NCBI GenBank assembly: GCA_021203325.1
Contig: JAJQBL010000018.1
Coordinates: 1 to 64,000 of the forward strand
Source of the DNA: Clostridiales bacterium
GTDB lineage: Bacteria > Bacillota > Clostridia > Oscillospirales > Oscillospiraceae
DNA length: 64,000 nucleotides
Direction of reading: 5' to 3'
Below the pieces are notes generated by a model. That model was not told the origin of the DNA and searched no databases. It was given only the letters and a program-made list of their open reading frames with translations. How positions within the stretch are numbered: the stretch's first letter is position 1; each line of letters opens with the position of its first letter. This document shows positions 17,512-26,709 of this stretch, in pieces. Both the position numbers and the translations under genes were made by a program.

Positions 17512-18663
17512 TTATGTAAAGGAAATCTTCTTGTCAGTGGAAACGATGCTGATATAGCTCTTGCCGACGCCCAGGGAGATCTCCTCCCCCTGAGTGGTGG
17601 TGAGGGTGAAGTTGTCGGAATAGCCGTCCTTGGACCACAGGATGGGGATATACTGGCCGTTGCAGGCGTAGTAGCCCTGACCGCTGCCCACCAGCGTCAC
17701 ATCCAGCCGCCCATAGGCGTCGCCCGCAATTTCAGAGATGGCGGTCTGGATGACGATCACGTTGGTCACGGTGATGGCCTCGCCGGTCTGCTCGTCCACA
17801 TAGTCCAGGGTGTAGGTCGTTCCGGACTCAGTATACACATCGGTGATGGTGTAAAGCCCGGTGTCCTCCTGGTAGGTGAAGATGTCGGTCTTGTATCCGG
17901 AGAAGGGGACGGTGACGGTGGCGGCAGAGGCGCCGCCCTCCGGCGTTCCGTCCTCCACAAAGGTGTGGCCGTGGGTGGAAAGATAGTCCCCGTCGTGGGA
18001 AAGGTCATAGCCGGAGGAGGTGTTGATCCAGTCCAGCAGGGTGGAGGTGTCCAGATACAGGGTGTGCTCCGTGGCATAGCCTGCGTTCAGGCGGGCCTGG
18101 TCGCGGTAAAACACGTCGGAGCCGGCCCCCATGCTGTCCACCTCGTACAGCGCCGTCTGGTCCAGAACGTCATAGGCGGCGCTGCTGCCTCCGGCGTGGA
18201 TGAGGATGCTGTCCAGGGCGTAGGCCAGATAGACGAAATAGGGCCGGGTGGAGCGGATGGAGCCCAGCTTGCCCACATCGGTGATGTCCTGATAAATCGC
18301 CATGATTCTGGTGATGCCGCCTTCCTCCGGCACCTCATAGTAGAGGTCGGCCTGGGCGTTGCCGGACTGGGGCATGGCCTTGCGCAGGCTGTTCAGCATC
18401 ACGGCGTAAGGGCGATTGTTGGAACGATCGGTCTCCGTGGCCTCACCGGTCAGGGGATTGACGTAGGCGTACTCAGCGTCGGCCTCCGGCTCCAGTGGGT
18501 CAGATGCCTCTGAAGATACCTCTGATGCAGCCTCCGACGCCGCCTCAGAGCCGGACTCATCCGGTACGGCGGAAGAAGCCGATTCCGCTTTCCCGTTTTT
18601 CCAGCAGGCGGACAGGGAGAGCACCACTGCCACAGCCAGCAGAAGGCAGAATAACTGTTTCAT
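17512..18663 (-). CDS. DUF3048 (YerB-like) lipoprotein
   Basis: 383 aa from the ATG at 18663. The N-terminus is a lipoprotein signal peptide (MKQLFCLLLAVAVVLSLSAC; lipobox LSAC, lipidated Cys near residue 20). A Ser/Glu/Ala-rich tether follows. The rest matches the DUF3048 family, including NPLTGE, NNRPYAVMLNS, RSTRPYFVYLA and the C-terminal strand region. The family is extracytoplasmic, widespread in Firmicutes and of unknown function. It is monocistronic, with its own strong promoter and terminator. Nothing links it to the LRR operon downstream. Confidence 0.85.
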   Translation of the reverse strand: MKQLFCLLLAVAVVLSLSACWKNGKAESASSAVPDESGSEAASEAASEVSSEASDPLEPEADAEYAYVNPLTGEATETDRSNNRPYAVMLNSLRKAMPQSGNAQADLYYEVPEEGGITRIMAIYQDITDVGKLGSIRSTRPYFVYLAYALDSILIHAGGSSAAYDVLDQTALYEVDSMGAGSDVFYRDQARLNAGYATEHTLYLDTSTLLDWINTSSGYDLSHDGDYLSTHGHTFVEDGTPEGGASAATVTVPFSGYKTDIFTYQEDTGLYTITDVYTESGTTYTLDYVDEQTGEAITVTNVIVIQTAISEIAGDAYGRLDVTLVGSGQGYYACNGQYIPILWSKDGYSDNFTLTTTQGEEISLGVGKSYISIVSTDKKISFT

Positions 18664-18789
18664 GTTTGTGCGTCCTCTCTCAACAGAATGGTTCCGGGGC
18701 GTCCCCGAACAATACGCATGGGCGAAATTTGTATGATTTCGACAGTATTTGTGCATATTTGTTTGATAAACCCCCGAATGGCTGAGAAT

Positions 18790-18819
18790 ATTGTACCCTA
18801 TAACAGGGTGTTCTGTCAA
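18790..18819 (-). promoter_or_regulatory. Promoter of the DUF3048 gene
   Basis: Minus strand: TTGACA (18814-18819), 18-bp spacer, TACAAT (18790-18795), leaving a leader of about 120 bases. The spacer carries a small inverted repeat, accct/agggt (18795-18809), which could be an operator. The 305-bp gap 18664-18968 contains only this and the divergent CYTH promoter. Confidence 0.75.
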
Positions 18820-18889
18820 GTAAGAGGTTGTGGACTGTTCCCTCCGCCGGGAGTGAGGTACGGTTTCCCGGGATAATTCCAAAGGCATC

Positions 18890-18918
18890 TTTACAAGTCC
18901 CCGCAAAAATGGTATGAT
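18890..18918 (+). promoter_or_regulatory. Promoter of the CYTH-BMP operon
   Basis: TTTACA (18890-18895), 17-bp spacer, TATGAT (18913-18918). A ribosome site AAGGAGG follows 10-15 bases ahead of the start at 18969. Confidence 0.65.
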
Positions 18919-18968
18919 TGCACTGTGAAAAATAGAAGCGTATCATCGGCATAAGGAGGCCGTTTCAA

Positions 18969-19451
18969 GTGGAAATCGAACGCAAATTTTGGATAGACCA
19001 ATTCCCGGAGCTGCCCTGTCTGGTTCACAAAAAGACGGAGCAGGGCTACCTGAGCATTACGCCCTTCGAGGTGCGCATCCGCAAAAGTGAGGACTGCGCC
19101 ACAGGCCAATGCACCTATCGCCTGACCATCAAGAGCCAGGGGGACCTGGCCCGGCACGAGGTGGAAACCGCCCTGGAGGCGCAGCAGTATGAAGAGCTGA
19201 AAGGGCTGCTGGATCGGCCCATGATCTGCAAGGATTACCGGGCCTACCGGCTGGAGGACGGGTACACGCTGGAATGCTCCATTGTGGACGGAGGCGTTTT
19301 CTCCTACGCGGAGGTGGAGTTTCCCTCCGAGGAGGCAGCGGCCGCATGGCAGCCGCTGCCCTTCCTGGGGCGGGAGACCACCTACGAAAAGGGCTTTAAA
19401 ATGCACAGCTACTGGCTGCACCGCACCGTGCCGGGAGGAAAATCGGAGTAA
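18969..19451 (+). CDS. CYTH-domain phosphohydrolase-like protein
   Basis: 160 aa. It begins with the ExExK signature of the CYTH fold (MEIERKFWI), and charged strands typical of the triphosphate tunnel follow (YRLTIKSQGD; AEVEFPSEE near the end). Family members include inorganic triphosphatases, thiamine triphosphatases and class IV adenylyl cyclases. The short single-domain form in Firmicutes most often hydrolyses triphosphate compounds, but the substrate cannot be read from the sequence. Its stop codon directly abuts the ATG of the BMP-family lipoprotein gene, so the two are translated together. The start codon is GTG. Confidence 0.85.
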   Translation: MEIERKFWIDQFPELPCLVHKKTEQGYLSITPFEVRIRKSEDCATGQCTYRLTIKSQGDLARHEVETALEAQQYEELKGLLDRPMICKDYRAYRLEDGYTLECSIVDGGVFSYAEVEFPSEEAAAAWQPLPFLGRETTYEKGFKMHSYWLHRTVPGGKSE

Positions 19452-20531
19452 ATGGGATACCGTGGGAAGGGGATTTGCGTTCTGCTGGCCCTGCTGCTGA
19501 CGGTGGGGCTGGTCGGCTGCGGAGAGCAGACGGAGAGCGCCCGCACCATCGCCGTGGTGACGGACGGCGGCTCCCTCCAGGACGGCGCGTATAACCAGGC
19601 GGTTTACGAGGGCGTTCGGGACTGGTGTAAGGAGGCGGGCTACGAGGTGGCCTGCTACGAACCGGAGGGCAGCGCCGCAGAGGATTTGTACGACAGCATG
19701 GATCAGGCCTATGAGGACGGCGTCCGGGTGATCGTGGTGGCGGGCAGCAGCTTTGAGCAGCCGGTCTATGAGATCCAGTCCCAGCGCAGCAGCCTCCAGA
19801 TCCTGCTGCTGGACGGGGAGCCCCATGGCATTGACTACAACTATGAGACGGCGGAAAATGTGCATTGCGTCCTCTTTCAGGAGGAACAGGCCGGGTTCCT
19901 AGCCGGTTATGCCGCCGTGGTGGAAGGGTACCGAAGTCTGGGCTTTGTGGGCGGCGTGGAGCTGACCGGGGTGATTCAGTACCTGTACGGCTTCCTCCAA
20001 GGGGCCGACCAGGCGGCCTATGAGCTGCGGCTGGAAAAGGGCGACGTGACGGTGCGCTACACCTACTCCGACACCTTCGACGCCAGCGACAGCGTGGCCG
20101 ATACCTGCGAAGCGTGGTACGGAAAAGGGGTCGGGGCGATTTTCTCCGCCTGCGGCAACGGGCTGGAAAACGTGCTCAGCGCGGCGGCGTCCGGCAACGG
20201 GCTGGTGACCCTCTCCGACTTCTCCCGGCAGGATGACCGGGTCTTTACGTCTGCCGTGAAGCGGTTTGATACGGCCATCGCCCTGGCGCTGGACAGCCTG
20301 GAAAAGAACGACTGGGAGTGGAGCGCCGCAGCGGCGGGCCAAACGTCCACGGTGGGGCTGGCGGAAGGCTGTGTGGGCCTGGATGTGACGGAAGATGCGT
20401 GGCCCTTCACCGGGATGAGCTATGCCGACTATACGCTGCTGGTGCAGGACATCGTGGACGGCTATATCGCCATTTCCGACAGCATCAGCCAGGAGCCCAC
20501 CTTACAGGTGGTGACGGCCAGCGAAAGCTGA
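19452..20531 (+). CDS. BMP-family (PnrA/Med-like) lipoprotein
   Basis: 359 aa. Signal peptide with lipobox LVGC and Cys near residue 23. The mature part has the basic-membrane-protein fold found in nucleoside-binding proteins of ABC importers (IAVVTDGGSLQDGAYNQAVYE at the start, VIVVAGSSF, and LGFVGGVEL in the middle). No permease or ATPase gene is adjacent, so it may serve a transporter encoded elsewhere or act as an orphan binding protein. It begins on the base following the CYTH stop. The pairing with a possible nucleotide or triphosphate hydrolase hints at nucleoside metabolism, but this is weak. Confidence 0.8.
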   Translation: MGYRGKGICVLLALLLTVGLVGCGEQTESARTIAVVTDGGSLQDGAYNQAVYEGVRDWCKEAGYEVACYEPEGSAAEDLYDSMDQAYEDGVRVIVVAGSSFEQPVYEIQSQRSSLQILLLDGEPHGIDYNYETAENVHCVLFQEEQAGFLAGYAAVVEGYRSLGFVGGVELTGVIQYLYGFLQGADQAAYELRLEKGDVTVRYTYSDTFDASDSVADTCEAWYGKGVGAIFSACGNGLENVLSAAASGNGLVTLSDFSRQDDRVFTSAVKRFDTAIALALDSLEKNDWEWSAAAAGQTSTVGLAEGCVGLDVTEDAWPFTGMSYADYTLLVQDIVDGYIAISDSISQEPTLQVVTASES

Positions 20532-20536
20532 ACTGT

Positions 20537-20573
20537 CCTGTTACCCTCCGGTGCGCAACCGGGGGGCAACAGG
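20537..20573 (+). terminator. Stem-loop after the BMP gene
   Basis: 15-bp arms with two non-Watson-Crick positions: 20537-20551 pairs with 20559-20573 around a 7-base loop. No T run follows, so it may be a weak or Rho-assisted terminator or an mRNA-stabilising hairpin. Confidence 0.55.
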
Positions 20574-20672
20574 ATGCAACAAATAACGTAAAACCGTATC
20601 ACATCTTTTGCATATGCACAATAAAAGACAGTGAAATTTACAAATTTTTAACTTCTTGGACATCTGTACTCG

Positions 20673-20701
20673 TTGACAACGGACAGCGAAGCGGATATGA
20701 T
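20673..20701 (+). promoter_or_regulatory. Strong promoter of the cysD-cysNC-sulfotransferase operon
   Basis: TTGACA (20673-20678), 17-bp spacer, TATGAT (20696-20701). About 80 bases of leader precede the cysD start at 20790. I saw no riboswitch fold in the leader. Confidence 0.8.
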
Positions 20702-20789
20702 TTTAACATCTGCAATCGGCCGTACATGACGCAGCCGAAGCGGCAATGCGTATGTTCCGGCGGAGAAACCTGAGGAAGGCAAGATCGAA

Positions 20790-21680
20790 ATGTCACACTT
20801 GGATGAATTGGAAGCGGAATCCATCTATATCATGCGGGAGGTGGCGGCGGAGTGCGAAAAGCCGGTGATGCTGTACTCCATCGGCAAGGACAGCTCCGTG
20901 ATGCTGCACCTGGCGCTGAAGGCGTTCTACCCGGAGAAGCCTCCGTTTCCCTTTCTGCATATCGACACCACCTGGAAGTTCCGGGAGATGATCGAGTTCC
21001 GGGACCGCGTTGCCCGTGAAAAGGGGATTGAACTGCTGGTGTACACCAATATGGAGGGTGTGCGCCAGGGTATCAATCCCTTTGACTATGGTGCGGCCTA
21101 TACGGACATTATGAAAACCAAGGCCCTGCGGGACGCCCTGGATCTGTACGGGTTTACGGCGGCCTTCGGCGGCGGACGGCGGGACGAGGAAAAGTCCCGG
21201 GCCAAGGAGCGGGTGTTCTCCTTCCGCAACAGCGCCCACGGCTGGGAGCCGAAGAAGCAGCGGCCGGAGATGTGGCAGCTCTACAATACCCAAATCCACA
21301 AAGGCGAGAGCATCCGGGTGTTCCCCCTGTCCAATTGGACGGAGAAGGACATCTGGCAGTACATCATGCGGGAGAATATCGAAATCGTTCCCCTGTACTT
21401 CGCAAAGGAGCGGCCTGTGGTCTACCGGGACGGCAACATCATCATGGTGGACGACGACCGGATGCGGCTCCGCCCCGGCGAAGAGATCCAGTGGAAAAAG
21501 GTGCGGTTCCGCACGCTGGGCTGCTACCCGCTGACCGGCGCGGTGGAGTCCGAGGCGGACACCCTGGAGGCCATTGTGGCGGAGACACTGGGGGCTGTGG
21601 AATCCGAGCGCACCAGCCGGGTTATTGACCATGAGGCCGCCGGCAGCATGGAGCGCAGAAAAAGGGAAGGGTATTTCTAA
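20790..21680 (+). CDS. cysD: Sulfate adenylyltransferase subunit 2
   Basis: 296 aa, about the family length. It is an N-type ATP pyrophosphatase of the PAPS-reductase/CysD superfamily: the PP-loop is [14 protein letters not shown] near residue 30, and later come the CysD-typical [16 protein letters not shown] and NWTEKDIW. With CysN it converts ATP and sulfate to APS and pyrophosphate, driven by GTP hydrolysis. cysNC follows three bases after its stop. No cysH, sulfite reductase or sulfate transporter gene is nearby, so the product is probably used for sulfation rather than assimilation (see the sulfotransferase at 23619). Confidence 0.95.
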   Translation: MSHLDELEAESIYIMREVAAECEKPVMLYSIGKDSSVMLHLALKAFYPEKPPFPFLHIDTTWKFREMIEFRDRVAREKGIELLVYTNMEGVRQGINPFDYGAAYTDIMKTKALRDALDLYGFTAAFGGGRRDEEKSRAKERVFSFRNSAHGWEPKKQRPEMWQLYNTQIHKGESIRVFPLSNWTEKDIWQYIMRENIEIVPLYFAKERPVVYRDGNIIMVDDDRMRLRPGEEIQWKKVRFRTLGCYPLTGAVESEADTLEAIVAETLGAVESERTSRVIDHEAAGSMERRKREGYF

Positions 21681-21683
21681 GCC

Positions 21684-23546
21684 ATGAAAAACGACACAAA
21701 GGAAGCCGGCGGGCTTTTGAAATTTGTCACCTGCGGCAGCGTGGACGACGGAAAATCCACGCTGATCGGCCATATGCTCTACGACGCCAAGCTGCTGTAT
21801 GCCGACCAGGTGCAGGCACTGGAGCTGGACAGCAAGGTGGGCAGCCGGGGCGGCAAAATCGACTATTCGCTGCTGCTGGACGGCCTGATGGCCGAGCGGG
21901 AGCAGGGCATCACCATTGACGTGGCCTACCGCTATTTCAGCACGGAGCGCAGGAGCTTTATTGTGGCGGACGCGCCGGGCCATGAGGAATATACCCGGAA
22001 TATGGCTGTGGGGGCCTCCTTTGCCGACCTGGCGGTGATTCTGGTGGACGCCACCCAGGGCATCCTGACCCAGACCCGGCGGCACACCAGAATCTGTGCC
22101 CTGATGGGGATTCGTCACTTTGTCTTTGCCGTCAACAAGATGGACCTGGTGCAGTATAACCGCTATCGGTTCTATGAGCTGGAGCGGGAGCTGCGGCGGC
22201 TGGTGGCGGAGTTCCTGCCGGCCTCGGTGGCGGTGATTCCCGTGTCCGCCACGGAGGGGGACAATGTGACCCGGCCCTCCACCAATATGTACTGGTACGA
22301 AGGGCCGACGCTGCTGACCTATCTGGAGCAGGTTCCGGTGGCGGATGACAGCATTAAAAACGGCTTCGTGCTGCCGGTGCAGCGGGTCTGCCGTCCGGAC
22401 CGCACCTTCCGGGGCTTTCAGGGCCAGGTGGCCTGTGGACAGCTCCGGGTGGGGGACGCGGTCATCGTCCTGCCCAGCGGGGAGAAGGCCCATGTGAGCC
22501 ACCTCCTGATGGCGGGGCAGCCGGCGGAGGAGATCACGGCAGGGGAGGCCGTCACCGTTCAGCTGGACCGGGAGGTGGATGTCTCCCGGGGGGACGTCAT
22601 CATGAAGAACGCCAACCTGAATCTGGGGAGACTCTTCACCGCCACCATCCTCTGGATGGACGACACATCCCTCTCCGCTGGACGCAACTACACGTTGAAG
22701 CTGGGCACCAAGCAAATCCCCGCTACAGTGCTGAAGATCCGGCATAAAATCGACATCAACACAGGCTCCCGCATCCCTGCGGACCGGCTGAAAAAGAACG
22801 AGCTGGCGGTCTGCGACATTGCCGCCTCAGACAGGGTGATTTTCAACCGCTTCCAGAGCAGGCACGGGGGCAGATGCGATAAGGCGCTGGGCTGTTTCCT
22901 GCTGATCGACCGGGTCACCAACATGACCTCGGCCTGCGGCACAGTGATCGGCCCCCTGAGCCGGGACAAAAACCTGGTCCATCAGGAAACGGACATCACA
23001 AGGGAACTGCGGGCCGCTCAGAAGAGCCAGAAGCCTCTGACAGTGTGGTTTACCGGTCTCTCCGGCTCCGGGAAATCCGCCCTGGCCAACGAGCTGGAGA
23101 AGCGGCTGGTGGCCATGGGCAAGCACACCATGCTGCTGGACGGCGACAACATCCGCATGGGGCTGAATAAAAACCTGGGCTTTGAGGAGGCCGACCGGGT
23201 GGAAAATATCCGCCGCATTGCGGAGGTGGCCAAGCTGATGAACGACGCCGGGCTGATCGTGATGACCTCCTTCATCTCTCCCTTCGAGAGGGACCGGAAC
23301 AACGCCCGTGAGGTGATTGGCAGCGACTTTTTTGAGGTCTACGTCAGCACGCCCCTGGAGGAATGTGAGCGGCGGGATGTCAAGGGGCTGTATCAAAAGG
23401 CCCGGAAAGGGGAGATTCCAGACTTCACCGGCATCTCCAGCCCCTTTGAGGTACCCCAGAACGCGGACCTGACGGTCAACACAGCAGACCGAAGCATAGA
23501 GTCCTGCGTGGACGAAATCCTCCGCTGCATCGAGGGACGCATCTGA
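21684..23546 (+). CDS. cysNC: Sulfate adenylyltransferase subunit 1 / adenylylsulfate kinase fusion
   Basis: 620 aa bifunctional protein. Residues about 1-440 are the CysN GTPase, related to EF-1alpha: G1 CGSVDDGKST, G3 DAPGHEEYTRNM, G4 NKMD, followed by two beta-barrel domains. Residues about 445-620 are CysC, an APS kinase with P-loop FTGLSGSGKS and the downstream DGDNIRMGLNKNLGF. Together with CysD it makes APS and phosphorylates it to PAPS, the universal sulfuryl donor. The fusion is common in bacteria. The sulfotransferase gene follows after 72 bases without a terminator, which argues for one transcript. Confidence 0.95.
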   Translation: MKNDTKEAGGLLKFVTCGSVDDGKSTLIGHMLYDAKLLYADQVQALELDSKVGSRGGKIDYSLLLDGLMAEREQGITIDVAYRYFSTERRSFIVADAPGHEEYTRNMAVGASFADLAVILVDATQGILTQTRRHTRICALMGIRHFVFAVNKMDLVQYNRYRFYELERELRRLVAEFLPASVAVIPVSATEGDNVTRPSTNMYWYEGPTLLTYLEQVPVADDSIKNGFVLPVQRVCRPDRTFRGFQGQVACGQLRVGDAVIVLPSGEKAHVSHLLMAGQPAEEITAGEAVTVQLDREVDVSRGDVIMKNANLNLGRLFTATILWMDDTSLSAGRNYTLKLGTKQIPATVLKIRHKIDINTGSRIPADRLKKNELAVCDIAASDRVIFNRFQSRHGGRCDKALGCFLLIDRVTNMTSACGTVIGPLSRDKNLVHQETDITRELRAAQKSQKPLTVWFTGLSGSGKSALANELEKRLVAMGKHTMLLDGDNIRMGLNKNLGFEEADRVENIRRIAEVAKLMNDAGLIVMTSFISPFERDRNNAREVIGSDFFEVYVSTPLEECERRDVKGLYQKARKGEIPDFTGISSPFEVPQNADLTVNTADRSIESCVDEILRCIEGRI

Positions 23547-23618
23547 TGAAAGGGGAGCGGCACAAGCTTCGGAGGCTGCACTCTTTTTTGGCATCTGACC
23601 GCAGGGGAGGATTGGAAC

Positions 23619-24638
23619 ATGGGGTATCCTGATTTTGTCTGTTTAGGCTTTCAAAAGTGCGGCACCACCACACTGTACGCTATTTTAAAGCAACATCCGC
23701 AGATTGCCCTCTGCCGGGACGTGAAGGAACCGATGTATTACCGTGTGCCGGTCTGGCACATCGTCTGCGGCGGCACGCGGTTCTACAACTGGCGCTATTT
23801 CGGGCACATCCAACCGGGGGATACCCGATTGACGGGGGAGATCAACGCCGGGCTGACCTATGGCGGCTGCGCGAAAAAGGTCAGCCGGGATATGTCGCCG
23901 GACACCAAACTGATTTTCATGATGCGCAATCCGGTAGACCGCAGCTATTCCGCCTATCGCTACTTTCTGGCCAGAGGCTTCCTGCCCGCCCGGTATATCC
24001 GCTACGATGAGGAACACGGCCACGCTCAGGGCTTCGATTACTATGTCCATTCCGTGCTGGACCATCCCGGACGGCGGAACCGGGTGATGAAGCGGCAGAT
24101 GAAGTATGTCGTGCTGTCCCAGAGCAATTACGCCACCTGCATTTCCGAGTACCTGGAGTACTTTGACCGGAGCAATATGAAGTTTGTCCTCTTTGAGGAG
24201 TTTGTCCGGGACCAGCACGCCGCCTGTCGGGAGATTTACGAGTTTATCGGCGTTCCCGATGCGCCGGAGATCACCTATGACCTGAGAAGCAACGAGGGCA
24301 ACGAGCGGGCCGTTTCCCCGCACTGTGCGAAAAAGCTGTACTGGGTCAAGGGGCTGAACTACCTGTTTTATGACCTCTGCGCCATGCCCCGTTGGGGACC
24401 GAAGCGCTACGAGCAGTTCCGCCGGTATTTCCAGCGGGTGCGGAAGGAGTGCCTGGCCCCGGACCCGGACAAGAGCAAGGTGCTGCCGGAAACCAGGGCC
24501 TATCTGATGAACTACTTCGATGAGGAGATTTGCCGGACGGAGAAACTGACCGGGCGGGACCTCCACGGCGTCTGGGGCAGTCGGCCTGCGCCGTCCTCCG
24601 GCGGCGCGGTGGGCCTTGCCACCGGCGCAGGAACCTGA
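23619..24638 (+). CDS. PAPS-dependent sulfotransferase
   Basis: 339 aa, ATG preceded by GGGGAGGATT. The 5'-phosphosulfate-binding loop is seen near the N-terminus (GFQKCGTTTLYAIL) and the 3'-phosphate-binding motif near residue 105 (RNPVDRSYSAYRYF), both diagnostic of the Sulfotransfer_1/3 families. No signal peptide or membrane helix, so it is cytoplasmic. It sits at the end of the cysD-cysNC operon and consumes their product PAPS. The acceptor (a lipid, glycan, steroid or small alcohol) cannot be deduced. The C-terminal 20 residues are Gly/Ala-rich and probably disordered. Confidence 0.9.
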   Translation: MGYPDFVCLGFQKCGTTTLYAILKQHPQIALCRDVKEPMYYRVPVWHIVCGGTRFYNWRYFGHIQPGDTRLTGEINAGLTYGGCAKKVSRDMSPDTKLIFMMRNPVDRSYSAYRYFLARGFLPARYIRYDEEHGHAQGFDYYVHSVLDHPGRRNRVMKRQMKYVVLSQSNYATCISEYLEYFDRSNMKFVLFEEFVRDQHAACREIYEFIGVPDAPEITYDLRSNEGNERAVSPHCAKKLYWVKGLNYLFYDLCAMPRWGPKRYEQFRRYFQRVRKECLAPDPDKSKVLPETRAYLMNYFDEEICRTEKLTGRDLHGVWGSRPAPSSGGAVGLATGAGT

Positions 24639-24714
24639 ACCGCGCCCCTCTGGCCGTCAATCCGGGCCGAGCAGGGGAGAGGCAGCGCATGATTCACATC
24701 AAAAGGCATGACAA

Positions 24715-24746
24715 GGGCGGCCGCTTTACAGCGGCCGCCCTCTTTT
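24715..24746 (+). terminator. Terminator of the sulfotransferase operon
   Basis: Perfect 10-bp stem gggcggccgc (24715-24724) / gcggccgccc (24731-24740), followed by tctttt. Confidence 0.85.
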
Positions 24747-24785
24747 GCGCAGCATATTCAGTTGGGAAACCAGCCGCTCTTCCGG

Positions 24786-25838
24786 TCAGGACGCCTTCAG
24801 GCGCAGCCACTCCGAATCGTACAGATCCAGAATCGTCTGGGGCAGGTTGGTGTACACCTCCGTCAGGCTCATCACATCCTGGGAGGGATAGGCGATGTCG
24901 CTGTTTTTCAGCTCGTCCGACAGCAGCTCTTTGGCGGCGCTCTCCGGCGTGGAGTAGTAGATATACTCCGCGTTGGCGGCGGAGGACTCCGGGTCGCACA
25001 TGAAGTTGATGAAGGCCAGGGCGTTCTCTACGTTCTCGGCGTCCTTGGGGATGCACATGGCGTCCACATAGTAGTTGGTGCCCTCCTCCGGGATGAAGAA
25101 GGCCAGGTCAGGATTCTCCTCCATCATGGTGATGGCGTCCCCGGCATAGTAGGGGCCAACTGCCGCCTCTCCGGCCTCCATCTTGTCAAAAATCTGGTCC
25201 ATCACATAGGCCTGCACCAGGGGCTTCTGCTCGATGAGCTTGTCCACGGCCGCCACGATCTCATCCTCATTGGTGGTGTTGTAGGAGTAGCCCAGCAGCT
25301 TCAGGGCGATGCCGATGGCGTCCCGGCTGTTGTCGAACATCAGAATCTGACCGGACAAATCCTCATCCCACAAAATGTCCCAGCTGGTGGGAGCATAGTC
25401 CACCATGGTGGTGTTGTACACGATGCCCACCACGCCCCACATATAGGGGACGGAATAGGCGTTGTCCGGGTCATAGTCCAGCCCCTTGTAGTCCTCGTCG
25501 ATATACTCGTAGTTGGGAATCTGGTCGAAGTCCAGCTCCAGCAACATATCCTCCTCGATCATGCGGGAGATCATATAGTCGGACGGGATGATGACGTCAT
25601 AGCCGCCGGAGCCGCTTTTCAGGGTGGCGTACAGGGACTCGTTGTCGGAATAGGTGGAGTAGTTGACCTTGATGCCGGTCTCCTCCTCAAACTGATCCAG
25701 CAGATCCTCGTCCATATACTCGCCCCAGTTGTAGACGTTGACCTCTCCGTTGCTCTCGCTGCCGGAGCTGCCGCAGGCGGTCAGGGGCAGGCACAGCGCC
25801 AGGGCCGTGCCAAAGGCAATCAGTTGCTTCTTTTTCAT
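24786..25838 (-). CDS. potD: Spermidine/putrescine-binding lipoprotein
   Basis: 350 aa. Lipoprotein signal peptide with lipobox LTAC (Cys near residue 22). The mature protein has the PotD/PotF family pattern: VNVYNWGEYMDEDLLDQFEE at the start, YDVIIPSDYM, and PYMWGVVGI in the middle. It binds polyamines outside the membrane and delivers them to PotBC. Last gene of potABCD, 13 bases after potC. The exact specificity (putrescine, spermidine or both) is not evident. Confidence 0.93.
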   Translation of the reverse strand: MKKKQLIAFGTALALCLPLTACGSSGSESNGEVNVYNWGEYMDEDLLDQFEEETGIKVNYSTYSDNESLYATLKSGSGGYDVIIPSDYMISRMIEEDMLLELDFDQIPNYEYIDEDYKGLDYDPDNAYSVPYMWGVVGIVYNTTMVDYAPTSWDILWDEDLSGQILMFDNSRDAIGIALKLLGYSYNTTNEDEIVAAVDKLIEQKPLVQAYVMDQIFDKMEAGEAAVGPYYAGDAITMMEENPDLAFFIPEEGTNYYVDAMCIPKDAENVENALAFINFMCDPESSAANAEYIYYSTPESAAKELLSDELKNSDIAYPSQDVMSLTEVYTNLPQTILDLYDSEWLRLKAS

Positions 25839-25851
25839 GGAAGTACCCTCC

Positions 25852-26709
25852 TTAGTTCTTCTGCCGCAGCTCGGCTTCCCGTCTGGCGGCCGCCCGTTCC
25901 TGTTGGGCGGAGCGGATGTTTACCACGGCCAGCAGGCTCAGCACCACCGCAAACATCAGCGTGGAAAGCGCGTTGATTTCCGGGCTGATGCGCTTGCGGG
26001 TCATGGAGTAAATTTCCATGGCCAGGGTGGAGGTGTTGGACCCGGCGGTAAAGTAGGAAATGACAAAGTCGTCAATGCTCATGGTGAAGGCCATGATGGC
26101 CCCATTCACCACGCCGGGCTGAATCTCCGGCAGCACCACCTTTGTGAAGGCCTGCCAGGGGGTGGCCCCCAGATCCAGGGCCGCCTCCTCGATGTTAGGG
26201 TCGCATTGCCGCAGCTTGGGCGTGACCGACAATATCACATAGGGGATATCAAAGGTGATATGGGCCAGCAGCAGGGTGCCGAAGCCCATTTTCAATTCCG
26301 TTCCCGTTACGCTGCCAAGGGTGTTGTTGAACGCGCCGATGGCAAAGACAAACAACAGCATCAGGCTGACGCCGGTGATGATGTCCGCATTGGTCATGGG
26401 GATGCTGTTGATGGCCATGCAGATCGAACGGGGGCGCTTCTTCATGTTGAAGAAGCCAATGGCCGCCATTGTCCCCAAAATCGTGGAAATGATCATGGCC
26501 AGGACGGAGACCTCCAGGGTCGTGACGAGGGCGCTCAAAATCCGGCTGTCCTCAAACAGATCCCGGTACCACTCCAGGGAAAAGCCTGTCCAAACCGTCC
26601 GGCTTTTGGAGGAGTTGAAGGAGAATACAATCAGCACCACAATGGGCGCGTACAGGAATACCGCCGTCAGCAGCAGGGCCAGACGGGAAACTACACCGTT
26701 CTTTTTCAA
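25852..26709 (-). CDS. potC: Polyamine ABC transporter permease
   Basis: 285 aa, about six membrane helices. The cytoplasmic EAA loop is present (EEAALDLGATPWQAFTKVVLP). PotC-type second permease subunit. The start is TTG at 26709, overlapping the potB stop (TTGA), which indicates translational coupling. It forms the channel with PotB. Confidence 0.93.
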   Translation of the reverse strand: MKKNGVVSRLALLLTAVFLYAPIVVLIVFSFNSSKSRTVWTGFSLEWYRDLFEDSRILSALVTTLEVSVLAMIISTILGTMAAIGFFNMKKRPRSICMAINSIPMTNADIITGVSLMLLFVFAIGAFNNTLGSVTGTELKMGFGTLLLAHITFDIPYVILSVTPKLRQCDPNIEEAALDLGATPWQAFTKVVLPEIQPGVVNGAIMAFTMSIDDFVISYFTAGSNTSTLAMEIYSMTRKRISPEINALSTLMFAVVLSLLAVVNIRSAQQERAAARREAELRQKN

